NCBI GenBank assembly: GCA_049301455.1
Contig: JBAQKY010000029.1
Location: 44,338-108,337, forward strand
Source of the DNA: JAUYMM01 sp049301455
Lineage (GTDB): Bacteria > Patescibacteriota > Microgenomatia > UBA8517
Length of the DNA: 64,000 nt
Reading direction: 5' to 3'
Shown here: one piece after another, positions 1 to 8,209 of the stretch
Numbering within the stretch: the first letter of the stretch is position 1
Layout of the letters: each line of letters opens with the position of its first letter
Made by a program: the position numbers and the translations under genes
The notes under the pieces: model-generated
What the model was told of the DNA's origin: nothing
Database searches by the model: none
Seen by the model: only the letters and a program-made list of their open reading frames with translations

Positions 1-616
1 TTGGAGCAGGGTGCAAGACTTTTAACAACTTATATCTAATTAGTATTTCGCTATTTCTAGCAAAACTTCTTTCTGTTGCTATGTAAATTTGAATGCTTCT
101 TTCGGATTTATCTTTCTCATCAAAATCAATTATTGATTCTAGTGTTGTGGATACATAATTTATAATAATTTGACTTTCAGGATCAAAATTTAATGATTCG
201 TCAATTTCGCAGGCACATAAACCAACTAAGATTGCTGACTTTGAACTGTTTGGGACCAAAAGTCCTGCTTCTCGATATTTATCAATAATTTTCTTTAATT
301 TTTCAATCTCATTGTCGTTGTCGACACTCGATTCAATATACCTCGCCCACATCAGCTCTCTTAAAAGTAGATTTGCGATTTTAGTATTAGATTGATTTAG
401 AAATATCCTTCTTTTTAGTATTCTTTCAATTGCGGCTTGTCTAATTGATCTTTCATCTCGATATTCAACTGCATTTCTTGCCTTTTCGTATGCAAAAGCA
501 ATTGAAGAACTTCTTTTGTGAGATTTGTTCTTAGGCTTATATTTACTTAATTTATACTTTTTGGCGAGTATGATTTCGTCGATTAAACTCTGGCTGTTTG
601 CATTTAAAGCATTCAT
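1..616 (-). CDS. Hypothetical protein, C-terminus cut by window edge
   Basis: An uninterrupted reading frame runs leftward from an ATG at 616 to the window edge, giving about 205 residues with no stop. The N-terminus is basic and Ser/Lys-rich (MNALNANSQSLIDEI, then KYKPKNKSHKRSS), followed by a helical region rich in Arg/Glu/Leu and the segment LLLRELMWARY. I see no catalytic motif, signal peptide or membrane segment, so it looks like a soluble helical protein. Its start lies 7 nt from a TATACT box read on the minus strand, which is shared with the divergent gene at 639. Function unknown. Confidence 0.75.
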   Translation of the reverse strand, partial: MNALNANSQSLIDEIILAKKYKLSKYKPKNKSHKRSSSIAFAYEKARNAVEYRDERSIRQAAIERILKRRIFLNQSNTKIANLLLRELMWARYIESSVDNDNEIEKLKKIIDKYREAGLLVPNSSKSAILVGLCACEIDESLNFDPESQIIINYVSTTLESIIDFDEKDKSERSIQIYIATERSFARNSEILIRYKLLKVLHPAP

Positions 617-623
617 TTTTTGA

Positions 624-631
624 AGTATACT
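624..631. promoter_or_regulatory. Symmetric bidirectional -10 box AGTATACT
   Basis: The octamer AGTATACT is a perfect palindrome and gives TATACT on both strands. Each copy ends exactly 7 nt before a start codon: ATG at 639 on the plus strand and ATG at 616 on the minus strand. The two start codons are equidistant (11.5 nt) from the dyad axis. A single RNA polymerase site could therefore fire in both directions and produce two leaderless mRNAs. Confidence 0.7.
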
Positions 632-638
632 AGAAAAG

Positions 639-1880
639 ATGAATGATCGAAACTACGGTGGTCTAATCTGGACAAATCATGCATTACAGAGATTAAACGA
701 GCGAGGTGTAAAACAGGGTGATGCTTGGGCTGTTTGGAACAGGCCGGAACAGAGTAGATATTCCGCGACTAAAGGTGCATGGATATATTATAGAACATAT
801 GGAAATGAACGAATTGAGGTGGTGGCTAAACAGAACGAAAAGAAAGAGTGGATAGTTTTGTCTGTTTGGTCAAAACAAGTTTTTGAAAAGGAAAGGCAAA
901 AAAAGTCTCTTTGGAAAATTTTATTTGGGGGCTATACAGACACTTTAATACCAATTTTAGCTTCAACACTTTTTATAACTATTTTTACCATTTCTATAAT
1001 ATCTCCTAAAAAACCAGAAACATCAAATACTCCCACCACTCCAACAGAGACATCAACAATTTTAGCGTCGTCAACGCCAACTTTAATTTCAAACCAGATA
1101 GTAACGCCGTCTATAACACCTACTCCAACAGGAACTATAAAACCTATTGTTACAAAAGCTCCAACAGCAGTTCCTGTCATAAATAACTCTGCGCCAAATT
1201 CTGGATATTCAAGGCAAAATGTGCAAACAGATGCAGGAACATTTAGCGTCAGCATAGTTGCTGCAAACACAGCTACAACTAAGGTAATTGTTGATACTGC
1301 ATCAACAACTGATTGCACTAATAATTGTCCAGTTTTATCTCTGGGAGAATATGTAACAAGAAATGGTGGTTGGGCAGGTATTAATGGTTCATATTTTTGC
1401 CCAAAAGATTATCCAAGTTGTGCAGGGAAAGAAAATTCTTTTGATTTACTCGTCATGAATAAAGATAAATATTATTTTAATTCTGCAAATAATGTCTACA
1501 GTACCAATCCTGTAGTGGGTTTTAGAGATGGATCTGTTAGTTTTGTATCAGCTGGTAGCCAATGGGGTAGAGATACTTCATTGAATGGAGTTTTGATGAA
1601 CTATCCACTTTTAGTATATGGTGGAAATATAACTTTTGGCGGTGATGATGATCCAAAAAAAGGAAGCAAAGGATCAAGAAGTTTTGTTGCTAACAGAGGC
1701 AGCATGGTCTATATAGGTGTAGTCCACTCTGCAACAGTTGCGGAGTCTGCCAGAGTAATGAAAGCATTAAATATGGATAATGCATTAAATCTTGATAATG
1801 GTGGTTCTACAGCCCTATGGCATGGAGGCTACAAAGTTGGCCCAGGGCGTGGTATTCCCAATGCAATTATATTTAAATAG
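639..1880 (+). CDS. Membrane-anchored DUF4258 / phosphodiester glycosidase (NAGPA-like) fusion
   Basis: This 413-residue protein has two unrelated halves. Residues about 10-80 resemble DUF4258 (HALQRLNERGV, then IEVVAKQ and WIVLSVW), a small domain often found in toxin-like or phage proteins. A transmembrane helix at 102-122 follows, then a Pro/Thr/Ser-rich spacer to about 190. The C-terminal half resembles the NAGPA/DUF2233 phosphodiester glycosidase fold: GGWAGINGSYF, MNYPLLVYGG, ALNLDNGGSTALW and a terminal GRGIPNAIIF. Topology predicts DUF4258 inside and the glycosidase outside. NAGPA-family enzymes cleave sugar-1-phosphodiesters, so a role in wall or surface glycan turnover is inferred. 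The start is supported by TATACT ending at 631. Confidence 0.8.
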   Translation: MNDRNYGGLIWTNHALQRLNERGVKQGDAWAVWNRPEQSRYSATKGAWIYYRTYGNERIEVVAKQNEKKEWIVLSVWSKQVFEKERQKKSLWKILFGGYTDTLIPILASTLFITIFTISIISPKKPETSNTPTTPTETSTILASSTPTLISNQIVTPSITPTPTGTIKPIVTKAPTAVPVINNSAPNSGYSRQNVQTDAGTFSVSIVAANTATTKVIVDTASTTDCTNNCPVLSLGEYVTRNGGWAGINGSYFCPKDYPSCAGKENSFDLLVMNKDKYYFNSANNVYSTNPVVGFRDGSVSFVSAGSQWGRDTSLNGVLMNYPLLVYGGNITFGGDDDPKKGSKGSRSFVANRGSMVYIGVVHSATVAESARVMKALNMDNALNLDNGGSTALWHGGYKVGPGRGIPNAIIFK

Positions 1881-1921
1881 ACTGGTATTGACGAACCGTT
1901 TATTTTAGTTTAAATTTAATT

Positions 1922-2704
1922 ATGGCTAAAGCAAAATTAGGCAGAAATACACTTCCACTTCTTGCAATTACTGCCCTTCTACTAAGTATTGCCTTGGTGA
2001 ATTACGATCAATCTCTGGTTTCTAACAGTAAAAGTACCCAAAGCGTATTAAGTGATACTGATGAAAGGGAAGATCGTGATGAAGACGAAAAAGATGAAGA
2101 TGAAGATAAAGACAACGATGACGATGAAGTAAGGACAGCTTCCCAAGTTAGAGAAACACCAAAGCCTGAGAAAAGAGAAAGAGAGACTCTAAGGACTAAA
2201 GAAAGAGAAGAAACTAAAAAGACAAAAACAGAAACAATAAGAGTTGAAGAAGAAATGGAAATTGAAGAGGATGATGCAAACGATGATCAGACTGATGATG
2301 AAAGCGCGGACGACGAACTTGAGACAGAATTTGAATCAGAGTCAGAAGTTGCATCAGCCGACGGTACTGTAAATAAATTTAAATTAAAAATCAAGACAAG
2401 AACAGTAGCTGGAAAAACAATAGTTGAGACAGCTTCAGGCGAGATTGAGGTAGAAACAAATCCAGACGAAGCCATAAATGAACTTGTTGCAGATGGAATT
2501 ATTGATGAACCAGTTTCATTTGAGGCAAAAATGAATAATAGAGAAAAGGTCGAATTTGAAATCCAAGGTACTGATTCTAAAAAGTTTTTAGGTATATTTA
2601 ATGTTGTGATTCCAAAACTTATTACAGTATCTTCAGAAACTGGTGAAGTAGTTTCAACTAACCAAAATGTGTGGTCAAGAATATTAAGTTTACTTTCAGT
2701 TTAA
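1922..2704 (+). CDS. Acidic, membrane-anchored hypothetical protein
   Basis: The protein has 260 residues. A basic N-terminus (MAKAKLGRN) and a hydrophobic helix at about 12-29 form a membrane anchor or uncleaved signal. Residues about 45-145 are almost entirely Asp, Glu, Lys, Arg and Thr, first as long acidic runs, then as mixed-charge Lys/Arg/Glu stretches, then acidic again. A predicted beta-rich C-terminal part (about 148-245) carries alternating hydrophobic residues (KFKLKIKTRTVAGKTIVET). The charged part is probably disordered or coiled. The gene starts 42 nt after the preceding one and may be cotranscribed. Its stop overlaps the stop of the convergent helicase gene. Function unknown. 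Confidence 0.7.
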   Translation: MAKAKLGRNTLPLLAITALLLSIALVNYDQSLVSNSKSTQSVLSDTDEREDRDEDEKDEDEDKDNDDDEVRTASQVRETPKPEKRERETLRTKEREETKKTKTETIRVEEEMEIEEDDANDDQTDDESADDELETEFESESEVASADGTVNKFKLKIKTRTVAGKTIVETASGEIEVETNPDEAINELVADGIIDEPVSFEAKMNNREKVEFEIQGTDSKKFLGIFNVVIPKLITVSSETGEVVSTNQNVWSRILSLLSV

Positions 2705-3915
2705 ACAAAAGTAATTGCAACACCTTTTTTGTCTGCTCTTCCAGTTCTTCCGATTCTGTGGACATAGGTATCTTTACTTTCTGGAGCTTCGTAGTTGATT
2801 ACATGGCTAACGTTAGGAATATCAAGTCCACGAGAGGCAACGTCTGTTGCAATTAATATATTAATATGGCTAGATTTAAATCTGTCCAAGGTTCTTAATC
2901 TTTGACTTTGTCTTTTGTTTCCATGGATTGCATCTGCTTTAAAACCTCGACTGACTAATTCATCAGAAAGTTTTTGTACTCCATGTTTTGTTCTGGCGAA
3001 TATTAATACCTTATCAAATTCCTCTTTTTTCAAAAGATCATGCAATTGCTCTATCTTTTTATGTGGACTGTCGACTCTTATAACTTCTTGTCTAACATTT
3101 GCTGATGTTTCTCTGGTTTTAACAGAAATTGTCACAGGATTATTTACAAATGCATTTAAAACACTTCTAACTTTTCCATCAATAGTTGCAGAAAAGAAAA
3201 GTGATTGTCTTTTTTGTGGCAAAAGCGAAATCATGTATTGGATATCTTTAAGAAAACCAATATCTACCATATGGTCCGCTTCATCAAGTACCACAGATGC
3301 ACAGTCATCAAGTCTTAAACTTCTTGTGTCTACATGGTCCAATATTCTTCCAGGAGTTCCAATTATAAAGTTTGGATTACGTCTTAATTCTTGTTTTTGT
3401 CTGTTTATGTTTTCTCCACCAATACATAGTGCAGAGTAGATATTTAATCCTTTAGAAAAGAGATAAAATTCGTCCCGTATTTGTGAAGCAAGCTCTCTTG
3501 TTGGGGCAACTATTAATACCTTGTTTGTTCTGTCTTTGATTACTTTATTCAATAGTGGAATTAAAAAGGCTGCAGTTTTACCTGTACCTGTGTTTGCAAT
3601 ACCAATTAAATCACGTCCTTCAAGAATTTCTGGAATCGATTGATCTTGAATTGGTGTTGGAGAACCATACCTTCTGTCCAAGACATTTTGCATAAGTTTT
3701 GAATCGATATTAAAATCAGAGAATTTATTTTTTGAAATGTAGCTTTCAGGAGCAACTACAACATCTTCATCCTTTTGTGCGTTTATTACGCTAGTTGGAT
3801 CAAATACTTTTGCAACTCTTCCACGACCTCCAGAACCAAAACGTCTGCCCATTGCACCATAATTTGTGCGAGCACGGAACCCACTATTTGAACCTCTTTT
3901 AAAATTTTTATACAT
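2701..3915 (-). CDS. DEAD-box RNA helicase
   Basis: This 404-residue ATP-dependent RNA helicase has all core motifs. After a Gly/Arg-rich, RNA-binding-like N-terminus (1-35) come the Q motif near residues 66-92, Walker A ANTGTGKT at 107-114, PTRELASQ, DEAD at 211-214, SAT at 242-244 and HRIGRTGR at about 386-393. The protein ends about ten residues after motif VI, so it lacks the C-terminal extension of CsdA or DbpA and is minimal. In other bacteria such proteins unwind structured RNA in cold adaptation and ribosome assembly; which applies here cannot be read from sequence. A TATAAA box lies about 13 nt upstream of the start. Confidence 0.93.
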   Translation of the reverse strand: MYKNFKRGSNSGFRARTNYGAMGRRFGSGGRGRVAKVFDPTSVINAQKDEDVVVAPESYISKNKFSDFNIDSKLMQNVLDRRYGSPTPIQDQSIPEILEGRDLIGIANTGTGKTAAFLIPLLNKVIKDRTNKVLIVAPTRELASQIRDEFYLFSKGLNIYSALCIGGENINRQKQELRRNPNFIIGTPGRILDHVDTRSLRLDDCASVVLDEADHMVDIGFLKDIQYMISLLPQKRQSLFFSATIDGKVRSVLNAFVNNPVTISVKTRETSANVRQEVIRVDSPHKKIEQLHDLLKKEEFDKVLIFARTKHGVQKLSDELVSRGFKADAIHGNKRQSQRLRTLDRFKSSHINILIATDVASRGLDIPNVSHVINYEAPESKDTYVHRIGRTGRADKKGVAITFV

Positions 3916-4028
3916 TTTTTGGTAAATTTATAGCTTTTAACTTTTAAATTTAATTATTAATTTTAATTAATTGGGGAAAAACCGGAGAAGTAAAAATAAA
4001 TTAATACGACTAGCTTTTCAACTCAATA

Positions 4029-4042
4029 TGTCAATATTGACA
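4029..4042. promoter_or_regulatory. 14-bp perfect palindrome upstream of helicase gene
   Basis: TGTCAATATTGACA is a perfect palindrome about 115 nt upstream of the helicase start, in a 180-nt intergenic stretch that otherwise holds only AT-rich sequence. It could be a dimeric repressor site. Each half also contains a TTGACA-like -35 motif, so it may simply be promoter sequence. No matching regulator is encoded nearby. Confidence 0.35.
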
Positions 4043-4095
4043 CCAATAGAAAGAATAATAACATCTTAATATCCAAATGTCAATCCCATAGTGTA

Positions 4096-4347
4096 TTATT
4101 TGGTCTTTTTATTTTTCTTTGGAGTTTCTTTTTGATCACGATTTAAGATCAAATAAATTAAAGGTAATATGCCCATAGAATTAACAACCAATAATGCAAT
4201 AAACCACACATTCTGATCCTTTCTTGCAGATTTCCAAAGTGCAAAACCGCGTAAAACCAAATCAAAAATGGCAAACGGTATTAAAAGTCCAAACAGACCA
4301 AAGTTGTTTCCTAAACCGTTGTAGTAATTATTGTACCCCCACATCAT
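4096..4347 (-). CDS. DUF5652-family small membrane protein
   Basis: An 83-residue membrane protein starting with an aromatic/Asn/Gly-rich segment (MMWGYNNYYNGLG). Two hydrophobic helices follow (about 18-38 and 46-67), then a Lys-rich cytoplasmic tail. The central pattern (LRGFALWKSARKDQNVWFI) matches my memory of DUF5652, a family common in Patescibacteria and related to the phospholipase D N-terminal fold. Its start overlaps the stop of the upstream GIY-YIG gene by 4 nt, so the two are probably translationally coupled. Biochemical function is unknown. Confidence 0.75.
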   Translation of the reverse strand: MMWGYNNYYNGLGNNFGLFGLLIPFAIFDLVLRGFALWKSARKDQNVWFIALLVVNSMGILPLIYLILNRDQKETPKKNKKTK

Positions 4348-4592
4348 ATATTATTAATTAAAGCTTCTTTTTTTGATTTTGTCAATTTCTTAATTTCGGT
4401 CTCACGCCTTAGAGCATTACTCCTATTTTTTAATTTTTCTGTGTAAACCAATTCAAAACTTTCAAAAGATCTCATGTACTTAGCAGATTTTCTACCTTTA
4501 CTTCTATGTTCCTGAAGTCTTTTTGTTAAGTTATTTGTAATCCCAGTATATAGAGTGTTCTTGGATGTTCTTAGTATGTAGACGTTGTACAT
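4344..4592 (-). CDS. GIY-YIG domain protein (YhbQ-like)
   Basis: An 82-residue stand-alone GIY-YIG nuclease domain. The signature is present in the usual variant form: YNVYILRTSKNTLYTGITNNL, with Tyr-Val-Tyr in the place of GIY and YTGIT in the place of YIG. It is followed by the conserved Arg (KRLQEH) and a C-terminal Arg/Glu pair (RRETEIKKLTKS). Small proteins of this type are related to the UvrC N-terminal domain, and their substrates are mostly unknown. The ATG directly follows the stop of the upstream dus gene with no gap. Confidence 0.85.
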   Translation of the reverse strand: MYNVYILRTSKNTLYTGITNNLTKRLQEHRSKGRKSAKYMRSFESFELVYTEKLKNRSNALRRETEIKKLTKSKKEALINNI

Positions 4593-5540
4593 TTAGAGTA
4601 ATTTTTTAGCTTCCTCAACATTTTTTGTTGCCATGAGTTTTGCTCGTAATTCCCTAGATCCCTCGAAATTGTTAACATACATCTTAAAAAACTTTTTTAC
4701 AGCGTCATAGCTGAGACCTACTTTATCAAAATGCATTGTATTATCGTATAGATCTAGATGTTTTAATAAAACTTGTCTGTAGTCGTCCCAACTATGTTGT
4801 TTTTCTTCTTTATCAAAAACCCAAGGGTTGCTGAATATGCCTCGACCTATCATAACTCCATCTACATTATATTTATCATGTTTTTCTTGTATATCACTTT
4901 GATTTTTGACGTCTCCATTGCCAATTATTATAGTTTGAGGTGAAATACTATTTTTTATTTTTACTGCTTTTGCAATTTCTTCCCAGTTTGCTGGGACGTC
5001 AGACATTTGTTTTGCTGTGCGTCCATGAATAGTTAATGCATCTATTTTTTGTTCGAGTAAGAAAGTGATCCAGTCTTCAGTCTCAACATCTTTAAAACCA
5101 ATTCGTGTTTTTACACTAATGGGTAACTTTTTTGTGCCTTTGCGTGTTGCTTTAATAATTTCTGCAACTAACGGTCGATTGTTTATCAGTGCTGAACATG
5201 CTCCAATTTTAATAACTGCCCGTACGGGACAGCCCATATTAATATCAATTCCATCAAAACCAAACTTTTCAGCAATTTGTGCAGCTTTTGTAAAATGCTC
5301 AGGATTTGTACCCCAGATTTGTGCAACAATTGGATGTTGTACTTTGCTGAATTTGAACCTGTGGATTGTTTTCTCGTAACCTTCAGATGATAGTGCATCT
5401 ACATTAGTAAATTCTGTAAATAAAACATCTGGTTTTGGAAGTTCGTTTGCTACAATCTCACGAAATACAAAATCTGTTACATTTTCCATAGGCGCAAGAA
5501 CTGAAAAAGGTTTAGGGAGTTTAATCCAGAAATTATTCAT
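4593..5540 (-). CDS. dus: tRNA-dihydrouridine synthase
   Basis: A 315-residue FMN-dependent enzyme that reduces uridine to dihydrouridine in tRNA D-loops. Family hallmarks are PFSVLAPMENVTD near the N-terminus (FMN binding), GIDINMGCP with the catalytic Cys, the Lys of SVKTRIGF, LTIHGRT, IIGNGDV and GVMIGRGIFSNPW (phosphate binding). Length is normal for the family. In the usual 'PVRKV..KGAGSAL' region this protein reads AVIKIGACSAL, a modest deviation. A TATAAT box ends 6 nt before the ATG, which lies 12 nt after the mltG stop, implying an internal leaderless promoter. It heads a three-gene run with the GIY-YIG and DUF5652 genes. Confidence 0.93.
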   Translation of the reverse strand: MNNFWIKLPKPFSVLAPMENVTDFVFREIVANELPKPDVLFTEFTNVDALSSEGYEKTIHRFKFSKVQHPIVAQIWGTNPEHFTKAAQIAEKFGFDGIDINMGCPVRAVIKIGACSALINNRPLVAEIIKATRKGTKKLPISVKTRIGFKDVETEDWITFLLEQKIDALTIHGRTAKQMSDVPANWEEIAKAVKIKNSISPQTIIIGNGDVKNQSDIQEKHDKYNVDGVMIGRGIFSNPWVFDKEEKQHSWDDYRQVLLKHLDLYDNTMHFDKVGLSYDAVKKFFKMYVNNFEGSRELRAKLMATKNVEEAKKLL

Positions 5541-5552
5541 CTAGCTATTATA

Positions 5553-6521
5553 TCAAAGGTAAGATTTGATATTTTCTTTGTGCTCTTCATAAGTTTTTGC
5601 ACAATGTATTTGTCTGTTTGAGTCATGTAGATAGAAGATGCAATCTGTCTCTTCAGGATTAAGAGCTGCTTCAATATATTCAACATTTGGGCTACAAATT
5701 GGGGTTGGTGGTAGACCCTCATTTTTATAGCTATTATATGGAGAGTCAAGTCTTTTTTGCTCTAGATCGATTGCCCCCCACCAACTTCCATTCTCATTTT
5801 TACCAAGTGTGTATTGCATTGTGGCATCGATCTGAAGTCTCATGTCTTGATTCAATCTGTTCCAAATAATTCCAGATATTAGTTTTGCATCTTCTCTACC
5901 TGCAGCTTCTCTGGCAATTAACGATGCAATTTTAAGTCCAGTTGTCCATTTTATATTTTTTGATAAGTAGTTACTTGATAATGGTGCAAACTTTTCTTCA
6001 AAGTTTTGAGTAAATCTTTGTGCAACTTGTTCTACAGATTCGTTGACTGGAATTAGATAAGTGTCTGGATAGAATACGCCTTCATAATAATCAGTATTTT
6101 TAAATAGGTTATTCCATTGTTTGAGTTTGTCTTCACTCCAATCTAAAGTATTTGCTAGTTTTTCACCTACTTGTTCTTTTCTTGGGCAGTAGTATATGTT
6201 TACCCAAAGTAAATCTTGTTTACTGGTAATTTTATTTAATATTTGCCATGAATTTAGTGACTGGTCTATGTAATAACCACCTTCTTTAATCTCAATATTT
6301 TTAAAAAAGTAATTATGTAACAAATCAAAGGCTTTTTTGTTTTTGATTAAATTTTGTTTAATTAGAGATTCTGAAAGATTAAACGATTGTCTGTTTTGTG
6401 GCACAACAAAAGTAACAATAGTCTGATTTTTACTTACAGGGCCAAAAAATGAAACATAAATTGAAAACACAAAAAAGGTCAGAGCAAGTAAAAGTATGGT
6501 TATTTTAAATAAGGTTTTCAT
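5553..6521 (-). CDS. mltG: Endolytic murein transglycosylase MltG
   Basis: This 322-residue, single-pass inner-membrane protein has an N-terminal helix at about 5-27 and a periplasmic/extracytoplasmic YceG domain. Diagnostic segments include SLIAREAAGRED with the catalytic Glu, SGIIWNRL, LQIDATMQYTLG, DSPYNSY and GLPPTPICSPN. MltG cleaves nascent glycan strands and sets their length, which implies that this cell makes peptidoglycan. It is divergent from the antiporter gene across a 27-nt gap. Confidence 0.93.
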   Translation of the reverse strand: MKTLFKITILLLALTFFVFSIYVSFFGPVSKNQTIVTFVVPQNRQSFNLSESLIKQNLIKNKKAFDLLHNYFFKNIEIKEGGYYIDQSLNSWQILNKITSKQDLLWVNIYYCPRKEQVGEKLANTLDWSEDKLKQWNNLFKNTDYYEGVFYPDTYLIPVNESVEQVAQRFTQNFEEKFAPLSSNYLSKNIKWTTGLKIASLIAREAAGREDAKLISGIIWNRLNQDMRLQIDATMQYTLGKNENGSWWGAIDLEQKRLDSPYNSYKNEGLPPTPICSPNVEYIEAALNPEETDCIFYLHDSNRQIHCAKTYEEHKENIKSYL

Positions 6522-6548
6522 TTGTATATTAAGTTAATATATTTTAAG

Positions 6549-8198
6549 ATGTATAGAATGGACAATACAATTATACAGCTTGCAATAATCTTAACATCAG
6601 CTTCTGCACTTGGATTAATTGTTCATAAGTTAAAATTACCATTAGTAGTTTCATATATTTTAGTCGGCGTAATAATCTCGTTCTTAAGTGTTTTTGATGT
6701 TACTCAATCATTAGTTCTTCATATATTGCCTGAAATAGGAATTGCATTCGTTTTGTTTTTAATTGGTATGGAGCTTGATCTTCGTGAGATTAAGACGTTA
6801 GGTATACCAATAATAGTTTCAGCAATTGGACAAGTGATTGTCTTAACAATAATTGGATTTTTCTTGGCGGGTCTTCTAGGTTTTGAAACTTTTGAAAGTT
6901 TTTATTTAGGATTAGGCTTGGCCTTCTCATCAACTGTGGTTGTTGTAAAAATGTTGTTAGAGAAGAAAGATCTCTCTTCACTTCATGGAAAACTTTCAAT
7001 TGGAATCTTGTTAATTGAAGACTTGGTTGCTATTGCAGTCCTCATGATCATTTCAGTAAGTGGTTCTGCTTTAGGTTTAGGCTTTCAACAAAGTTTGCCG
7101 ATATTAACTTTAATACTCAAAGCGATTGGTCTATTTGTCTTAACCTTTGTTCTTTCAAAATATGTATTAGAGAAATTATTTGACGCAGTTGCAAAGTCTA
7201 CAGAATTGTTGTTTTTTACAACTATTGCATGGTGTTTTGCTTTTACATCTCTTGCAATTTTGCTTGGATTCTCTGTTGAGATTGGTGCCTTTTTGGCTGG
7301 TGTGGCCCTTGCTTCATCGCCTTATCATTTTCAGATTCAAGGTAAGATAAAACCACTTAGGGACTTTTTCTTAACTTTGTTTTTTGTCTATCTTGGTTCA
7401 CATGTAAAGCTTGAATATTTAATTACTTCTTTCCCAATAATAATTGTTTTTACATTGTGTGCACTAGTTTTAAAACCACTAATTTATATGATGATTTTAG
7501 GTAGCTTTGGGTTTAGAAAACATACGCTTTTTCAGACTGCGTTAAATCTTTCTCAAGTTTCAGAATTTTCACTTATTATTTTAGTCGTTGGTGTAAAGGC
7601 AGGACTTGTTTCTAATCTGCCACTTTCAATAATGGCTTCTGTTGCAGTTCTTTCTATAATTAGTTCCTCTATTATGATTTCATTTTCAAACAAGATATAT
7701 AAAATGTTTATTCCAATAATGCCTTTCTTTGAACATAAAAGGAAAGTCCACTTTTTGGAGACTAACAATAATAGTGATTTAGAAAAACATGTAATTATTA
7801 TTGGAGCACACAGAACAGGAGGTCCTGTTGTTAAGTACCTTAAAAAACAAGGTATTCCATTTTTAGTAATGGACTTTAACCCACATCTAGTAAAAGAATT
7901 AAGAGAGAAGGGTATGAATGTCGTATATGGTGATATTGGTGACCCAGAAGTTTTAGATAGCTTGCAAATTGAAAAGGCCAAACTTATTATTTCTACTGCC
8001 CCTTCAATTAGTGATAACCAAACCCTTTTGGAAGAATGTAAAAGAAGGTCTGCAAAAGCAGTTGTGATTGTTAGAGCAGAAGATAAAGAACATGGTGATG
8101 CCTTAAAAGCACTTGGAGCAAATTATATTATTTCACCAGAAACAGTTGCTGGGTCATACCTTGTCAATAAAATAAAAAGCCATTGGTCAAGACATTGA
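6549..8198 (+). CDS. CPA2 cation/proton antiporter with TrkA-N (KefB-like)
   Basis: About 549 residues: 12 or so hydrophobic helices of the Na+/H+ exchanger fold, then a cytoplasmic TrkA-N/RCK nucleotide-binding domain from about residue 405 (VIIIGAHRTGGPVVKYL, MDFNPH, VVYGDIGDPEVL). Such proteins exchange K+ or Na+ for H+ under control of NAD(H). In-frame upstream TTG (6522) and downstream ATG (6558) starts are possible. I chose 6549 because a TATATT box at 6538-6543 sits 5 nt before it, as in other genes here, and 6522 would abut the divergent mltG start. The identity of the exchanged cation cannot be read. Confidence 0.88.
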   Translation: MYRMDNTIIQLAIILTSASALGLIVHKLKLPLVVSYILVGVIISFLSVFDVTQSLVLHILPEIGIAFVLFLIGMELDLREIKTLGIPIIVSAIGQVIVLTIIGFFLAGLLGFETFESFYLGLGLAFSSTVVVVKMLLEKKDLSSLHGKLSIGILLIEDLVAIAVLMIISVSGSALGLGFQQSLPILTLILKAIGLFVLTFVLSKYVLEKLFDAVAKSTELLFFTTIAWCFAFTSLAILLGFSVEIGAFLAGVALASSPYHFQIQGKIKPLRDFFLTLFFVYLGSHVKLEYLITSFPIIIVFTLCALVLKPLIYMMILGSFGFRKHTLFQTALNLSQVSEFSLIILVVGVKAGLVSNLPLSIMASVAVLSIISSSIMISFSNKIYKMFIPIMPFFEHKRKVHFLETNNNSDLEKHVIIIGAHRTGGPVVKYLKKQGIPFLVMDFNPHLVKELREKGMNVVYGDIGDPEVLDSLQIEKAKLIISTAPSISDNQTLLEECKRRSAKAVVIVRAEDKEHGDALKALGANYIISPETVAGSYLVNKIKSHWSRH

Positions 8199-8209
8199 AT
8201 AAAAAGATA

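Noticed and set aside
932..1318. 128-residue open frame on the minus strand inside the phosphodiester glycosidase gene
   Set aside because: It mirrors the Thr/Pro/Ser-rich linker of the plus-strand gene, has low-complexity Val/Gly composition, no promoter and no family resemblance.
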